Assembly: GCA_014155875.1 (NCBI GenBank)
Contig: JACEFZ010017694.1
Location: 88,501 to 152,500, forward strand
Direction of reading: 5' to 3'
DNA: 64,000 bases
DNA from: Cepaea nemoralis
Lineage: Eukaryota > Mollusca > Gastropoda > Stylommatophora > Helicidae
In this document: positions 1-10,803 of the stretch, piece by piece
How positions within the stretch are numbered: the stretch's first letter is position 1
Layout: each line of letters opens with the position of its first letter
Program-made: the position numbers and the translations under genes
The notes under the pieces: generated by a model
Database searches by the model: none
Told to the model about the DNA's origin: nothing
What the model saw: the letters and a program-made list of their open reading frames with translations, nothing else

Positions 1-276
1 ATAATTAAAATAATATAGAAAAATCTTTCATTAAAATTATTTTGTACTTGAATTTCAGTTCTCCATTATATGTTTTGAACATTTACTTCTGTGTTTGCTC
101 AATAATTACCTAGTGATTACTTCCTAAAACCTATCATTCAAGTTTCTTTAGTGAACATTTCAATTTTTGAATATTAAAAATAATGTATATGTTGAGAGGG
201 GGGCGTGGGGCGGGGGCAATATGAATTTTAGAAAGGCTTAAGTGGGGCATGGTACAAAAAAGGTTGGGAAACACTG
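1..276. mobile_element. Right end of a nonautonomous hAT element (cut by window edge)
   Basis: The stretch ends in AGGTTGGGAAACACTG, the reverse complement of the left terminus of the complete element at 18013-18791. It is followed by GTCTAGAT (277-284), which fits an 8-bp hAT target duplication. Its sequence is an inverted copy of parts of the 18.0-18.8 kb element: an A/T-rich internal part, then a G-rich run, then the terminus. No transposase is visible. The left end lies outside the window, so the duplication cannot be confirmed here. Confidence 0.7.
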
Positions 277-503
277 GTCTAGATCATCTTTATTAACCAC
301 AATTAGTCTCATCAGAAAAGTAGTGAAAGCATATCAAGATACCACAGGTAAGTACTCTATGACACATCCGACGTTACTGGGAGATGCTCAGCCTGCAATG
401 GTAACTAACCTGAAATACTGAGTTGAAGACCAGACAAACAGCAGAAGAGTTGTGTGTTCTTGTATTTGTCGCGTTTCACCTTTCTTCCTCGGATACCTAG
501 TCT

Positions 504-507
504 GGTG

Positions 508-539
<32 letters not shown>

Positions 540-562
540 TGTGTGTTTGTGTGTATGTGTGT
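504..562. repeat. GT/GCGT microsatellite
   Basis: Alternating GT, then GCGT, then GT dinucleotides with a few interruptions. Read on the other strand it gives a short histidine/threonine open frame that should not be taken as a gene. Confidence 0.95.
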
Positions 563-721
563 TGTAAACCACAACTCCATGCATAAATTCCTTTATCCAC
601 CTAGGAATTATGTAGAGTCAAGCACTCAGAACAATCTGGTTCCGATGAAAGTATAGAGACAATAAAAAATTATATCAACCTGACAAATTGTTCCGTTGTT
701 CTCCTAGGAAATGTTTCGTCA

Positions 722-872
722 AATAACACTGCTGAAATAACACAAGGTTACATGCGTGGAATAACACTGATGAAATAACACAAGGTTACATGCGTGGAAT
801 AACACCGATGAAATAACACAAGGTTACATGCTTGGAATAACACTGATGAAACAACCCAAGGTTACATGCGTG
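722..872. repeat. 38-bp minisatellite, four units
   Basis: Four near-identical units, each containing AATAACACAAGGTTACATGC with GTGGAATAACACTGATG between. Units differ by single substitutions (CTG/CCG, GCGTGG/GCTTGG). Confidence 0.95.
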
Positions 873-1734
873 CGTGTCTTCCCGCCACTATACTGGCCCA
901 CGGTTAGCCCTAGTAGGTGTGAAGATATATTTTCTCCCCTTGACAACCCCAGTTAATTAACCACAGGCCCTTGTGTCAATAATCACTTCACAGCGTATAG
1001 CCTTCCTACATATCTGGGTTTTACCTTGATACGAATCGCACGTTGATTCTCGTTGATTTCCTGCCTGGTCAATACTGGACCAACCACTGAAAAACAAAAC
1101 TCAGTTAAGCGACACCAAGTATAAATGCATTACCTTTCAACTTAAGAACGCCTAGTCAACAGCCATGGATCCGATAGCTTTCCCAAAACCTCGGCTGTAG
1201 GTTTTTCTCTGGGTCCCCAAAAGATGCGACATGATACAGCTGGGCGAAGAAGCGGCCTCTTGTCTCAATGACAGACTACCTTCGCTGTAGATCAATCTCT
1301 AGCCTTTAGAAATGCATATGAATACAGCTGGCTATAGACGCGGCCTCTTGTCTCAAAGACAAACTATCGAATGGCCTCTTCGTCTCGGGTCCGGAAGTGC
1401 ACTACAATCACGGAACCCGCCGAACATCTCCGAGAATTACCTCACGAAAGTGATGGCAACTCACATTTCCCCGAGATTTCCCATAATGTGCGATTTACAA
1501 CATCAAGTATATACGCTCATTCAAAGAGTTGAGTTATGTTTCTTGGGACCAGTGAAGTTCATGATAACCCCGATACATAACTGCGTATGACCCCAGAAGA
1601 CGGTCCTAAATCTTTTTACTCGGAACTTCCCACTCACTCGCCTTAAACGGTGGCCTAGCCGCATGAACGGGGTGGGACAAAGTGTGTACTGTGTTGTCCC
1701 GTCTAAAGCCCACTTCCGTTTCGCGACAGTGGCA

Positions 1735-3489
1735 TTGGAAAGTTCGAAGACCAACGAATAAACTGTGAACATGTGTAGAGTTTCAAAGCGCATAGAATTC
1801 ATTACTAGTGTTAATCATAATCTCACATAATTCCTTTTTTGTTACACTTGCAATTTAAAGTAACAGTAAATCGTCACAGTAGCGATTACGCCACAAGAAA
1901 TAGGAAATATACAGTTTATTAGATGTAATTGTCAAATAAAGATAAGTAAAACATGAAATGCAAAAATAAAATTACACCTGGGAAATGCTGGCATATTTTG
2001 GGAATAGATGACGAAATGTGATAGTGATTGCGGTGTGACTAGAGCAGTTCAGAAACAGTCAGACATTCTACCGCACGATATGATATTTTGCTGAAGTTGG
2101 TGTCGCCAATATTATTATTTGTTATGCAGCTTTTTCAGCAGCCCACATACTATTTTCTCTGTCCCCATCTGCCACTCTTGCCTTATTATTTTCAACAACA
2201 GTATTTTTCTTTACCTTATGACTTTCATGAGTGATTCCGTGACATTTACAGCTCTCGGTACCTCAGTTTATTTTCTTCTTGGTGCACGATGTTCTCAAGC
2301 ATTCTTGTCATAAAATACATCTTCGTTGCCTCCAATCTCTTCACAATTTCATCACTCATTGTCTAGCAAAGCAACTATACAAAAGAAACGTTCAAATACA
2401 CCTGTTATGAAAACAGATTTTAGATCTTATAACATTTGTTTTTATTATTGTAATTCTAGAAAGTTATAATCATCTCCTGCTGTTATTTGATGTGTGTGAT
2501 TTACAATGCAATTTGACGTCCAGTATTTTGCCATTGCTTTCTGAATGGCCGACGCCTCATATAATTGAATTCAATACAAAGCGCTGTGCATCACATCGTC
2601 TTGCAGCTAATCTCGAACCCTGAACTGTGTATTCAGAGCGTATAAGGATGCAACCAGATCATTATTCAACATAATGGCATCATAATAACATCATGACAGC
2701 TTCCAAACACGATGACGTATACAGGACTATCTGCAGTGAACAGTTTATGACAATTAGATTTTCTGTCATTGTAGATGAATCTTTACAATGTTTGACATAT
2801 TCTAGCACAGGTGGGCAGTCCAGACACAACAGTGTTAGTTGAATGAAGTTGATTTACTCACTTGGTAAGTCTGCCTGATAATTATCCTGAAAACTAATAC
2901 TATAAAGAGCTACTGTGGTAAAGACGATGACAGATCAGACATGATCTGACAATGACAGACATGTAGTCTCCTTGTTCAGCCTCTCTCCTCTGTAACAACA
3001 ACAACAAAATCAATAACAACAACAATAAAGAAGTAGTTACGCACCGACGATCTGTGATTTCATTTTGTATCAGATACATACAATCACTATCCTCCACCAA
3101 ATCCGTGGAATCCAACCCCCAGGTAATGCTGGTGTGGAGGGAAACGAACAGAGTAACAGATCGGCTGGGTCTGTACTCTGGGTGGGGTGTTGGTGCACAG
3201 CAAGGCAGATCTGGTCAGGGCCCTTTGTAATCAAGTGAATAGTGTAGGATAACAGATAAATAATCTTGCCATGGAGAGAATGGTGCTACAGGGAGCAAGC
3301 GGAGGATCAGGTCGACCCTCAGCATTCACAGGAAAGGTCAGGCGGTCACATAATCAGACTGCATTGGATACCATTAGTATTGAGACGCTTCGTATGGTGT
3401 TGAAGTTGACCACGGTGCACATGTGGGATATCAATTTCTTGACTCAATTTTAAGTGAATATGATTTTTGAAGAATTAACAATGTTTCAT
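1735..3489. other. Duplicated upstream flank of LRR gene 1, no gene
   Basis: Matches 29712-32269 apart from private insertions in unit 2. It includes a short AAC-type tract near 2995-3030 that is expanded in unit 2. No frame shows coding similarity that I recognise. The stretch around 2240-2310 might be an old LINE fragment, but it is too decayed to call. Confidence 0.6.
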
Positions 3490-3620
3490 CATCACTATGC
3501 TGGTTAGCGTGGGCGGTCATGTTTCTCCATTTTACACGATCAACAGGGCCTTGGATCAGCTCTTTGTTCTTATCGCGACCATAATGTTTAATAACGTTCA
3601 GGATGGCGTTAATATGTCAG
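3490..3620 (-). mobile_element. 3'-end relic of the RTE-like LINE family of 5.1-8.0 kb
   Basis: The plus strand shows GCGTGGGCGGTCATGTTT followed by a decayed copy of the 3' coding end seen at 5480-5560 and 40380-40460 (CACGATCA..AG..GATCAGCTCT). Same family, minus orientation. The equivalent relic in unit 2 is at 32270-32390, so it predates the duplication. Confidence 0.7.
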
Positions 3621-3646
3621 CAAATTTTATTATGTCAGAAAATCAA

Positions 3647-4398
<752 letters not shown>

Positions 4399-4406
4399 TA
4401 TATAAG
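4399..4406 (+). promoter_or_regulatory. TATA box of LRR gene 1
   Basis: TATATAAG lies about 30 bp upstream of AGAGACAACAGTTCTGC, the presumed start of the untranslated exon. TATA box, spacing and first exon are all conserved in unit 2 (39414). A conserved TATA-to-donor block in two diverged copies is the main support. Confidence 0.75.
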
Positions 4407-4429
4407 GACGACTGTACTGTTACTTCTGC

Positions 4430-4458
4430 CAGAGACAACAGTTCTGCAAAACAACAAG
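4430..4458 (+). other. Untranslated exon 1 of LRR gene 1
   Basis: Begins about 30 bp after the TATA box and ends at ACAACAAG followed by the consensus donor GTGAGTGA. It has no ATG. Joined to exon 2 (acceptor ATTAG at 8511-8515) it gives a short 5' leader in which the first ATG is 8535. The start site is inferred from TATA spacing and could be off by several bases. Confidence 0.65.
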
Positions 4459-5119
4459 GTGAGTGACATTGTATTGACTAAATTCGACTTTCAATAGTTC
4501 ATCGCTATCACGTGTCATCTCCACAGTGAAGGGTGGCAGGTAATTCATGTCTATCCATTTCTGCACTGAGCCATCACTGTACATTCTGCAAATCTATATC
4601 CTGACTACATCTTGGAATCAACGACTGGCAAGAGAAGGTCAACCAGAGAGACGAATGGAGACGGATTGTATCTGCAGCAAAGAAACTCAATGGCTCGGAA
4701 CGCTGAAGAAGAAGAAGATATCTTGATGTTATTTGTTCATGTATATCTTTGTCTCCCTCTAAGTCTTTGGCCCTCAATTTTTACGCAAATTATAGTCATG
4801 GTGAGATCGATATGTCATTTGATGTCACCAAAGTACGATGTCTTTTTCGGGGATATTTCCTTCAGTTGCGCACTGTTATACTGAGTTGTTCTTGATCATC
4901 CGTGTGTGCCTTCTGTACAAACAATAACTTTGTTCCAGATTTATGACAAACCAATGTTCACACGCCTCAATGTTACGGTTCATCGTTTAGTCAAGTTCGT
5001 TGTTTCCGCTCAGTACACTACTGTTAACAGATGTAAAGATAATCTACATTTCTACGCCCCTTATGTTTACAATCACTTGTTGATTACTTCTAGTGATAAC
5101 ATCTCAGCCGCGTAGCAAC

Positions 5120-8000
5120 CACGACAGGAGCCTTCCGATCGTCAGAAGTTGTCCCTCTTGCTAGAATAGTTTGGCCCTTTACCTGCACTACACTCTGTGG
5201 GGGTAGGTCCACTCGGGTCATGACTCCGTTTTTCTTTCTCCTGCTTGCGTTCGTACCGTTTCGAGACGTCAGGTTCGCGTGTCTACTCGTCACACAAATG
5301 CGCATCATACTACCCTGCCCTCGGGGAGGAGAACATCGTGCACACGGAGCTTCGTGCACTCAGACATATGCCTCACCTACGTAATTCCCTAATCTCTTTA
5401 GTACAAGTAAAGGAGCTTTTCAAGCCTAAATGTGTAATGGGTCTATGGTCATCCATCCTGTGCCATGCCAATAAGCGTGGGCGGTCATGTTTCGCCATTT
5501 CACTAGATCACCAGAGTCGTAGATCAGCTCAGTGTTTTTGTCTCGACCATACCACGTGGCCAAACCATCAACATATTTATCTCTCCGCCTTACCCTTGTT
5601 CTCTTCCCCTCTAAGTTCTCTAATTTATTTAGTCTCATAACGTAGCCAAAAATGTAACTGTCAACTTATAATTTCTCTAATCTGTTTACGGTTTTCATGT
5701 GTTTCTTGTTGGACTTGGTGATTGGTTTTTCTGTCTTCCCATGGTATTCTTTGCATTTTCCTCAGAAACCAAATTTCTTTAACAATCAGATGTTTTTCAG
5801 CTTGTTTGCTCATTGTCCATGTTTCACATCCATACAAAAGTACAGGTTCTATGTAGCACCTCAACATTCTTTTTCTCGTTGCAAATCACATCTATTTATT
5901 GGTGAATATGTCTTTTTAATCTTTAAAAAGGTTACATTCGCTATGGCGATTCTTGTTCTAATCTATTCAAGGCATCATCCATCTTATGTTATGACTGTTC
6001 CAAGATAATTGTACCAATTCACTTGTTTTAGAATATCCCAATTTACTTGTATATTCTTACATTGTGGTATTTTCTTCTGCTGAATACTATATATGATACT
6101 GGAAATATAAATAACAAATTATGTAACTCTGTGTTTATTGCAATCCCAAAGAAATCGGAAGCCTTGGAATGTGATCAACATCGAACAGTTAGTATATTGA
6201 GTCACATCACGACAATTTTGTTAAGAATTACAATGCAAAGAATTAGGAAGAAAATTCAACCTGAAATTGGAAAAGAGTTTTGTGGGTTTGTAGAAGGCAA
6301 GGGTACAGTAAATACTGAGAACATTACTTGAACGTTCTCTAGAAGTAAACAAAGACCTACACCATTGCTTCATTGACAACACAAAGGCTTTCGATAAAGT
6401 GAGACATGTCGACATGATAAGGATGCTTGTATATCTACAAATTGATGGGAATGACCTTAGGCTTGTAAAAACAATTATTTGAATCAACAAGCTGCCATCA
6501 GAATTGATAATGAATTAGATCAAATATCAGCCAATAAGAGAGGTGTGATATAGAGATGTGCAATGTCTCCAGATCAGTGAAAATCTTTTTCAGAAATATT
6601 GAAGATATGGAAGGAATCATCATTGGGGAACGATACATCAATAAGATTAGATTTGCAAATGATACAGTCTTGATTGCAGACAATGAACAGGGCCTGCAAC
6701 ATTTAATAGATGCGGTTGTTGCTCATGGTGAACATCTAGGGTTAGAATTGAATTGTAAGAAGACACAGATTATGGTCGTCACTGGGCAGAAGGAAATGCC
6801 ACAATGTAATATACAAGTAAATGGGCATGTTCTTACACAAGTGACTCGGTACAATTATCTCGGAACAGTCATAACATTTGATGGGAGATGCCTTGAAGAA
6901 ATTAGAACAAGAATCGTCATTGCGAAGGTAGCCTTTAGCAAGATGAAAACCATACTGACCAATAAAAAGATATCAATTGAACCGAGAAAAAGAGTGTTGA
7001 ATTGCTACACAGAACCTGTACTTGTGTATGGATGTGAAGCGTGGATAATGAGCAGACACGCTGAGAAACATCTGATGGCTGTGGAAATGCGGTTTATGAG
7101 GAAACTGCAAAGAATACCATGGACAGACAGAAACACCAATGAACAAGTCCTTCAAGAAACAAATGAAGATCGTAAACTGATTAGAGACATTAGACGTAGA
7201 CGGTCAAATCTTTTTGAGCATGTTATGAGAAGAAATAAATTGGAGATCCTGGTGACAACTGGCAAGATCGAAGCGAAGAGACCAAGGGGAAGACCTAGAA
7301 GTAAATGCCAGCATGGTTTGTCCACGTGGCATGCTCGAGACAGAAACAGGGATCTCATCCACGACTCTGGTGATCGAGTGAGATGACAAGACATGACCGC
7401 CCACGATTATTGGCATGGCACATGGTGGATGGGTTTCCTTCATCCTAGTGACAAGCATAATCTGTGTCTTCTTGCAGTTTAATTCTAAATCTAGTTGTCA
7501 ATGTGTGCATCTTCTAAAAACTGTACATCCTGCTCATTGTCTGCAATTAATACGGTATCTGCATATTTAATGTTATTGATGTTACGTCCCCAAGTGATGA
7601 TTTCTTTCATATCTTCTACATTTCTGACAATATTTTCACTGTACATGTAAATACGATATGGAGACATTACATATAACTCTCTCACACCTCTTTTAAAAGG
7701 CTGATATTGACCTACTTCATTATCAATCTCTCTGGTAGCTCTATCTATATGCAGCTTGCCTTCATTCTGTAAAGTACTTGACGCACAATGGGTGATGCGG
7801 GTGAATATAAGACCGTCCGCCTTTACTTTTAGGAACATGTCTGTTAGACCACTTTTGTATTCTCGTTGGTAAGCTGGATTCGTGCACTGTGAGAGGCCAT
7901 GAATCCTTAGGGAAGAGTTGTGTGAGAGATGATCTACCACCCATCCCCTCCAAGAGAAAAATAAAGTACAAAAGAATATTAGTAATGAATACATAATGAT
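5120..8000 (-). mobile_element. RTE-like LINE on the minus strand, interrupted and decayed
   Basis: Minus-strand translation gives, in order, reverse-transcriptase pieces including NNIKYA..TVLIADNEQD (about 7500-7620), then after the interruption the C-terminal part with LLYGCETWTMS (about 5820) and GKRTRVRRRDKYVDGLATW (about 5560), and a 3' untranslated region down to about 5120. The frame is broken by stops and indels. The same element sits at 40020-41395 in unit 2, so it inserted before the duplication. A plus-strand LINE of the same family splits it at about 6080-7432; unit 2 shows the unsplit sequence around 41000. Confidence 0.85.
6080..7432 (+). pseudogene. 5'-truncated RTE-like reverse transcriptase, nested insertion
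   Basis: Plus-strand translation begins inside the reverse transcriptase (SVFIAIPKKSEALE, then FIDNTKAFDKV, from about 6130). After several stops it runs open from 6556 to 7386. There it shows RFANDTVLIADNEQ (the usual catalytic ADD reads AND), then LGLELNCKKTQ, YNYLGTVIT, VLVYGCEAWIMS, FMRKLQRIPWTD and the basic RPRGRPRSK region. It has no endonuclease, carries an in-frame stop near 6329 and a frame change near 6540, so it is dead. Sequence continuing on both sides belongs to an older LINE in opposite orientation. Confidence 0.85.
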
Positions 8001-8129
8001 CATATGTAGTAGATTTTGCGGACAGCGTAACACGGGCACAAGACATTGTGTTGGGAAATAAAGATGGTCCGCATGTAACTGAGCATATCACTCATGGATT
8101 CTCGAGTTGTCTGTAACATTATTGGGCTA

Positions 8130-8415
8130 GCACTTTACATATGCCGGCTTCCTGGCCTAGTGCCGGCTTCCTGGCCTAGAAGACAGCGACTTTTCTCCGT
8201 GAATCTCGTATACTCTCGTAAGTAACGTGACGATGGTGAGAATCAGCAGTGGTTCGAATCGCGTCGGTAACTTACGGGGTATGCGAGACGGCCGCTCAGA
8301 AAGCAATGGCAAACTACTGAGCGTAATCTTGCCAAAAAGTCAACAATCAGCTGAAAGATGCCGATATTGACAGCAATGTCCTGTAAAGGATGTGCAAACA
8401 ATTTACTCTATATAT
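8130..8415 (+). mobile_element. tRNA-derived SINE with RTE-type hairpin, unit 1 only
   Basis: Absent from unit 2, where CATTATTGGGATGGCACC runs directly into the TTATGTTC..ACATACTAGG flank. It has a degenerate B-box-like GTGGTTCGAATCG and then a hairpin CGCTCAG-17 nt-CTGAGCG (8293-8323) followed by CTTGCCA. The same body occurs in reverse orientation at 43425-43640 and 43890-44145. The duplicated TGCCGGCTTCCTGGCCTAG at its start is a small internal repeat. Boundaries are approximate. Confidence 0.7.
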
Positions 8416-8534
8416 TATGTTCTCATACTAGGTAAAGGTGAGACCTAAAATAATGTTCAGAGAAACACAAGTAAACGTTTGATTAAATGAAATGCAATGG
8501 AAAATGTCTTATTAGATACAAGTACAGCTACAAG

Positions 8535-8630
8535 ATGGAGGGATCTGTGAGACATCTAGACATTGTGTGGTTTATTGGGGTCATGTGTGTCATGCAGACG
8601 TTGGCTCAGGTGTGTCCCTATAGTGACCCG
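8535..8630 (+). CDS. LRR gene 1, signal-peptide exon
   Basis: Encodes 32 residues: MEGSVRHLDIVWFIGVMC.. then QTLAQVCPYSDP, followed at once by the donor GTGAGTTT. The hydrophobic stretch at residues 10-24 and the AQ/V boundary look like an eukaryotic secretion signal, with mature protein starting near VCPY. I chose this ATG rather than the in-frame one 48 bp upstream because the splice acceptor lies between them, and because the unit 2 copy (44881) starts at the same place in a good context (AAGATGG). The CP at residues 27-28 is the first cysteine of the LRRNT cap, completed in the next exon. Role: entry to the secretory pathway. Confidence 0.85.
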
Positions 8631-8687
8631 GTGAGTTTGATAATGTTGTTATACTTCAAAACTATCATCATAATCACTATCATTATA

Positions 8688-8689
8688 GT

Positions 8690-8736
<47 letters not shown>

Positions 8737-8750
8737 GCATCATCATCATC
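8688..8750. repeat. (ATC)n microsatellite just inside intron 2
   Basis: About 20 ATC triplets starting some 60 bp after the donor. The corresponding tract in unit 2 (45075-45160) is longer and less pure at its start. Open frames of isoleucine, serine or methionine here are repeat artefacts. Confidence 0.95.
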
Positions 8751-8755
8751 TAGAA

Positions 8756-9150
8756 TAGTGGTTCTCAACCGGTGGGTAATTCCCCCCCCCCCCACCCACC
8801 CCAGGGAGGAATTTTAGGGATTCCAGGGGGGAATTAAGATTATTTCAAGATCACATTAATACAAGAACCAGTTACTTAATATTGTTTTTTCCCTCAAATT
8901 TTTACGGTTCTGTAATTCTCACCCTAATTAAATTCGTTTTATAACGTAAGTAAACCCGCAAATCACGTTTTATGTAGATGTCTAGACTTGTTCTAGTATG
9001 TATTATTAAATTTAGCGTCAATTTTTATGTATACTGTGTAAGGGTGGGGAGGGGGATTTATAGGGAGGACATTTGAAAGGCGGGGGCGGGGATGACGTAC
9101 TGGACATATGGTAAAGTGGGGCATGGGCCAAAAAAGGTTGAGAACCACTG
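8756..9150. mobile_element. Complete nonautonomous hAT element, 395 bp
   Basis: Left terminus TAGTGGTTCTCAACC and right terminus GGTTGAGAACCACTG are inverted repeats. The element is flanked by perfect 8-bp duplications ATCTAGAA (8748-8755 and 9151-9158). Unit 2 has the empty site (ATCATCTAAACGATCTG at about 45154), so insertion came after the duplication. It contains C-rich and G-rich runs and no transposase. Confidence 0.9.
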
Positions 9151-9800
9151 ATCTAGAAGATCTATTTGTAGAATTTGTTGATTAGTAGACAGTATAACAT
9201 CGTTTGGTGAATTGCCTTGCATCGCTTTGTCAAGCCTGTGGCTCAGTACATCGAACTTCGAAAAGCATGTTTGTTTTCTGGATTGCTGTCCACAGTCTAC
9301 CTGCAAGGCAGGTACACACCCCGTGTACCCTTGCTATCTTAGAGGGCGCTTGTTGTCGTGACTTCCAGGCGCTACCTTGCCCTGTTCCATCTGAACTTCA
9401 TCAGGTATAACAATAATATCCAGTGATTCACTTCTAATGATGTGACCAAAGAGAATCGGTTCTTTCACAAATGTATTCCTTCATGTGTGTTTTTGTCTGT
9501 GTATGGACCTCTCTTAAAACTTCCGCATTATTACCTTTAATTTGCCGCAGTAAGTTTATCATCATTTAATAAGATCATACGTTTGCGGGTTGATGTAATG
9601 TGTGAATTCGTACGAATAAAGTTGTTCCTACCGTTGATTTGACAATCAGCAGTTGTTTCTACCTGTCAAATTACGCCTTTTCTCGGGCATACTATGTGAA
9701 ACTTTCCTGTGATGTGTCCCAAGATCTGAGTCTTTCATGATGAGATTCGTCTCCTGATACTGAGTGTTTGCGTTCTGATTCTCCTTTTTCTTCTTCGTGC
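9151..9800. other. Intron 2 sequence conserved with unit 2
   Basis: Matches 45160-45845 in unit 2 without interruption. No coding signature. It is useful as alignable neutral-looking DNA for dating the duplication. Confidence 0.6.
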
Positions 9801-9811
9801 ACCTTCAGACG

Positions 9812-10355
9812 ATTCTTGGTATTAAGTGGCAAGACAAAATCACAAATATTGACGTATTAGAAATATCAGGTTGTGTGACGGTTTATTCCATGCTCAGTCT
9901 TCGTAGACTTAGATGGATAGGACATCTTAGGAGGATGGATGATGGTAGAATACCAAAGGACATCTTATTTGTCGAATTACAGATGGGTAAGAGATCTCAG
10001 GGTCGGCCTCTACTACGATACAAAGATGTGTGTAAGCAGGACATAATTGATATAGGCATTGATAATGCACACTGGGAGCAAATTGGCACTGAACGTGTTG
10101 CATGAATGGCAAACATCAGAAATGGAATAAAGACAAAGGAGAAAATTATTGCAGATAAGACACACACCGAGCACGTGAGACGTAAGATGGTGCATGATGG
10201 TGGAAATAACTCGTGTTCACATGCACCCACTGTGAACGAACATTTACAGCGCGAATTGGCCTTATCAGTCACATTCGCTACCGCGATGAGTAAAAGTTAT
10301 TATGCCTTTTTGAAGCACACACTATCGTCTGTCAAGACGGCAAAGTGCCAATGAA
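9812..10355 (+). pseudogene. 5'-truncated LINE, C-terminal 180 codons
   Basis: Flanked by perfect 11-bp duplications ACCTTCAGACG (9801-9811 and 10356-10366). Unit 2 holds the empty site GCACCTTCAGATGTCAG (about 45846). Translation gives the C-terminus of a LINE polyprotein: ILGIKWQDKITN, LRRLRWIGHLRRMDDGRIPK, KRSQGRPLLRYKDV and, after a stop at 10103, KEKIIADKTHTEHVRRKM. The 3' end carries ACTATCGTCTGTCAAGACGG. The family has a second copy at 41645-42171. Confidence 0.9.
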
Positions 10356-10366
10356 ACCTTCAGACG

Positions 10367-10738
10367 TCAGTTTGAATACATTGAAAGAAAGCAGCGATAA
10401 CCTTGTTGACATCTCCATACAGCGTGTCTTCACTTTTCTTTGTTCTGCATATCTTTAACACTCCTGCTACTAATGTTTGACTCTCATTTTGGCAGTTCCA
10501 CAGTTACGTCCATCAGTGTCTCCAGTCTTTAGTCTAATCGACACATTTCTTTAGGGATCAAAGATTTCGTTTGATGCTTTGATTCCTACACATATGTCAA
10601 ATTGGTATATAGTATTTCCATTGCAGGCCCGTTTGCTCACTGTGGTAACATTCTATGTAAGTGAAAGATATTTGACAATGTTAAGTAGCTCCAGATTTAA
10701 ATTGATTGCTGTGAAGTGTTAGTAAACATTCATCGTGT
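10367..10738. other. Intron 2 sequence conserved with unit 2
   Basis: Matches 45856-46232. Nothing coding is seen. It leads directly into the 43-bp repeat in both units. Confidence 0.6.
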
Positions 10739-10803
10739 GCCCATGTCTCCTATAACTGCTGCATGTGGAATATTCCAGTTTGTCCATGTCTCCTATAACT
10801 GCT
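10739..10803. repeat. Left relic of the 43-bp repeat in unit 1
   Basis: About 1.5 units (CCATGTCTCCTATAACTGCT, then GCATGTGGAATATTCCAGTT), with flanking sequence matching the left edge of the large array at 46233. A LINE interrupts it at 10804. Confidence 0.95.

Larger units (their letters stand above)
285..1734. other. Intergenic DNA without a recognisable gene
   Basis: No open frame looks like a known protein. It holds a GT/GCGT microsatellite, a 38-bp minisatellite and an imperfect duplication near 1220-1370 (two copies of a segment containing CGGCCTCTTGTCTCAA). The small open frames here are explained by simple repeats or are unremarkable. Confidence 0.6.
4459..8515 (+). other. Intron 1 of LRR gene 1
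   Basis: Opens GTGAGTGAC and closes ATTAG. From 4460 to about 5110 it is single-copy-like DNA conserved with 39474-40015 in unit 2. The rest is two LINEs (one nested in the other) and a SINE. The acceptor is weaker than in unit 2, which reads TTTTCCTATCAG. Confidence 0.75.

Noticed and set aside
8487..8534. Upstream in-frame ATG as start of the LRR protein
   Set aside because: The splice acceptor at 8514-8515 lies after it, the unit 2 copy has no equivalent, and starting at 8535 gives a proper signal peptide.
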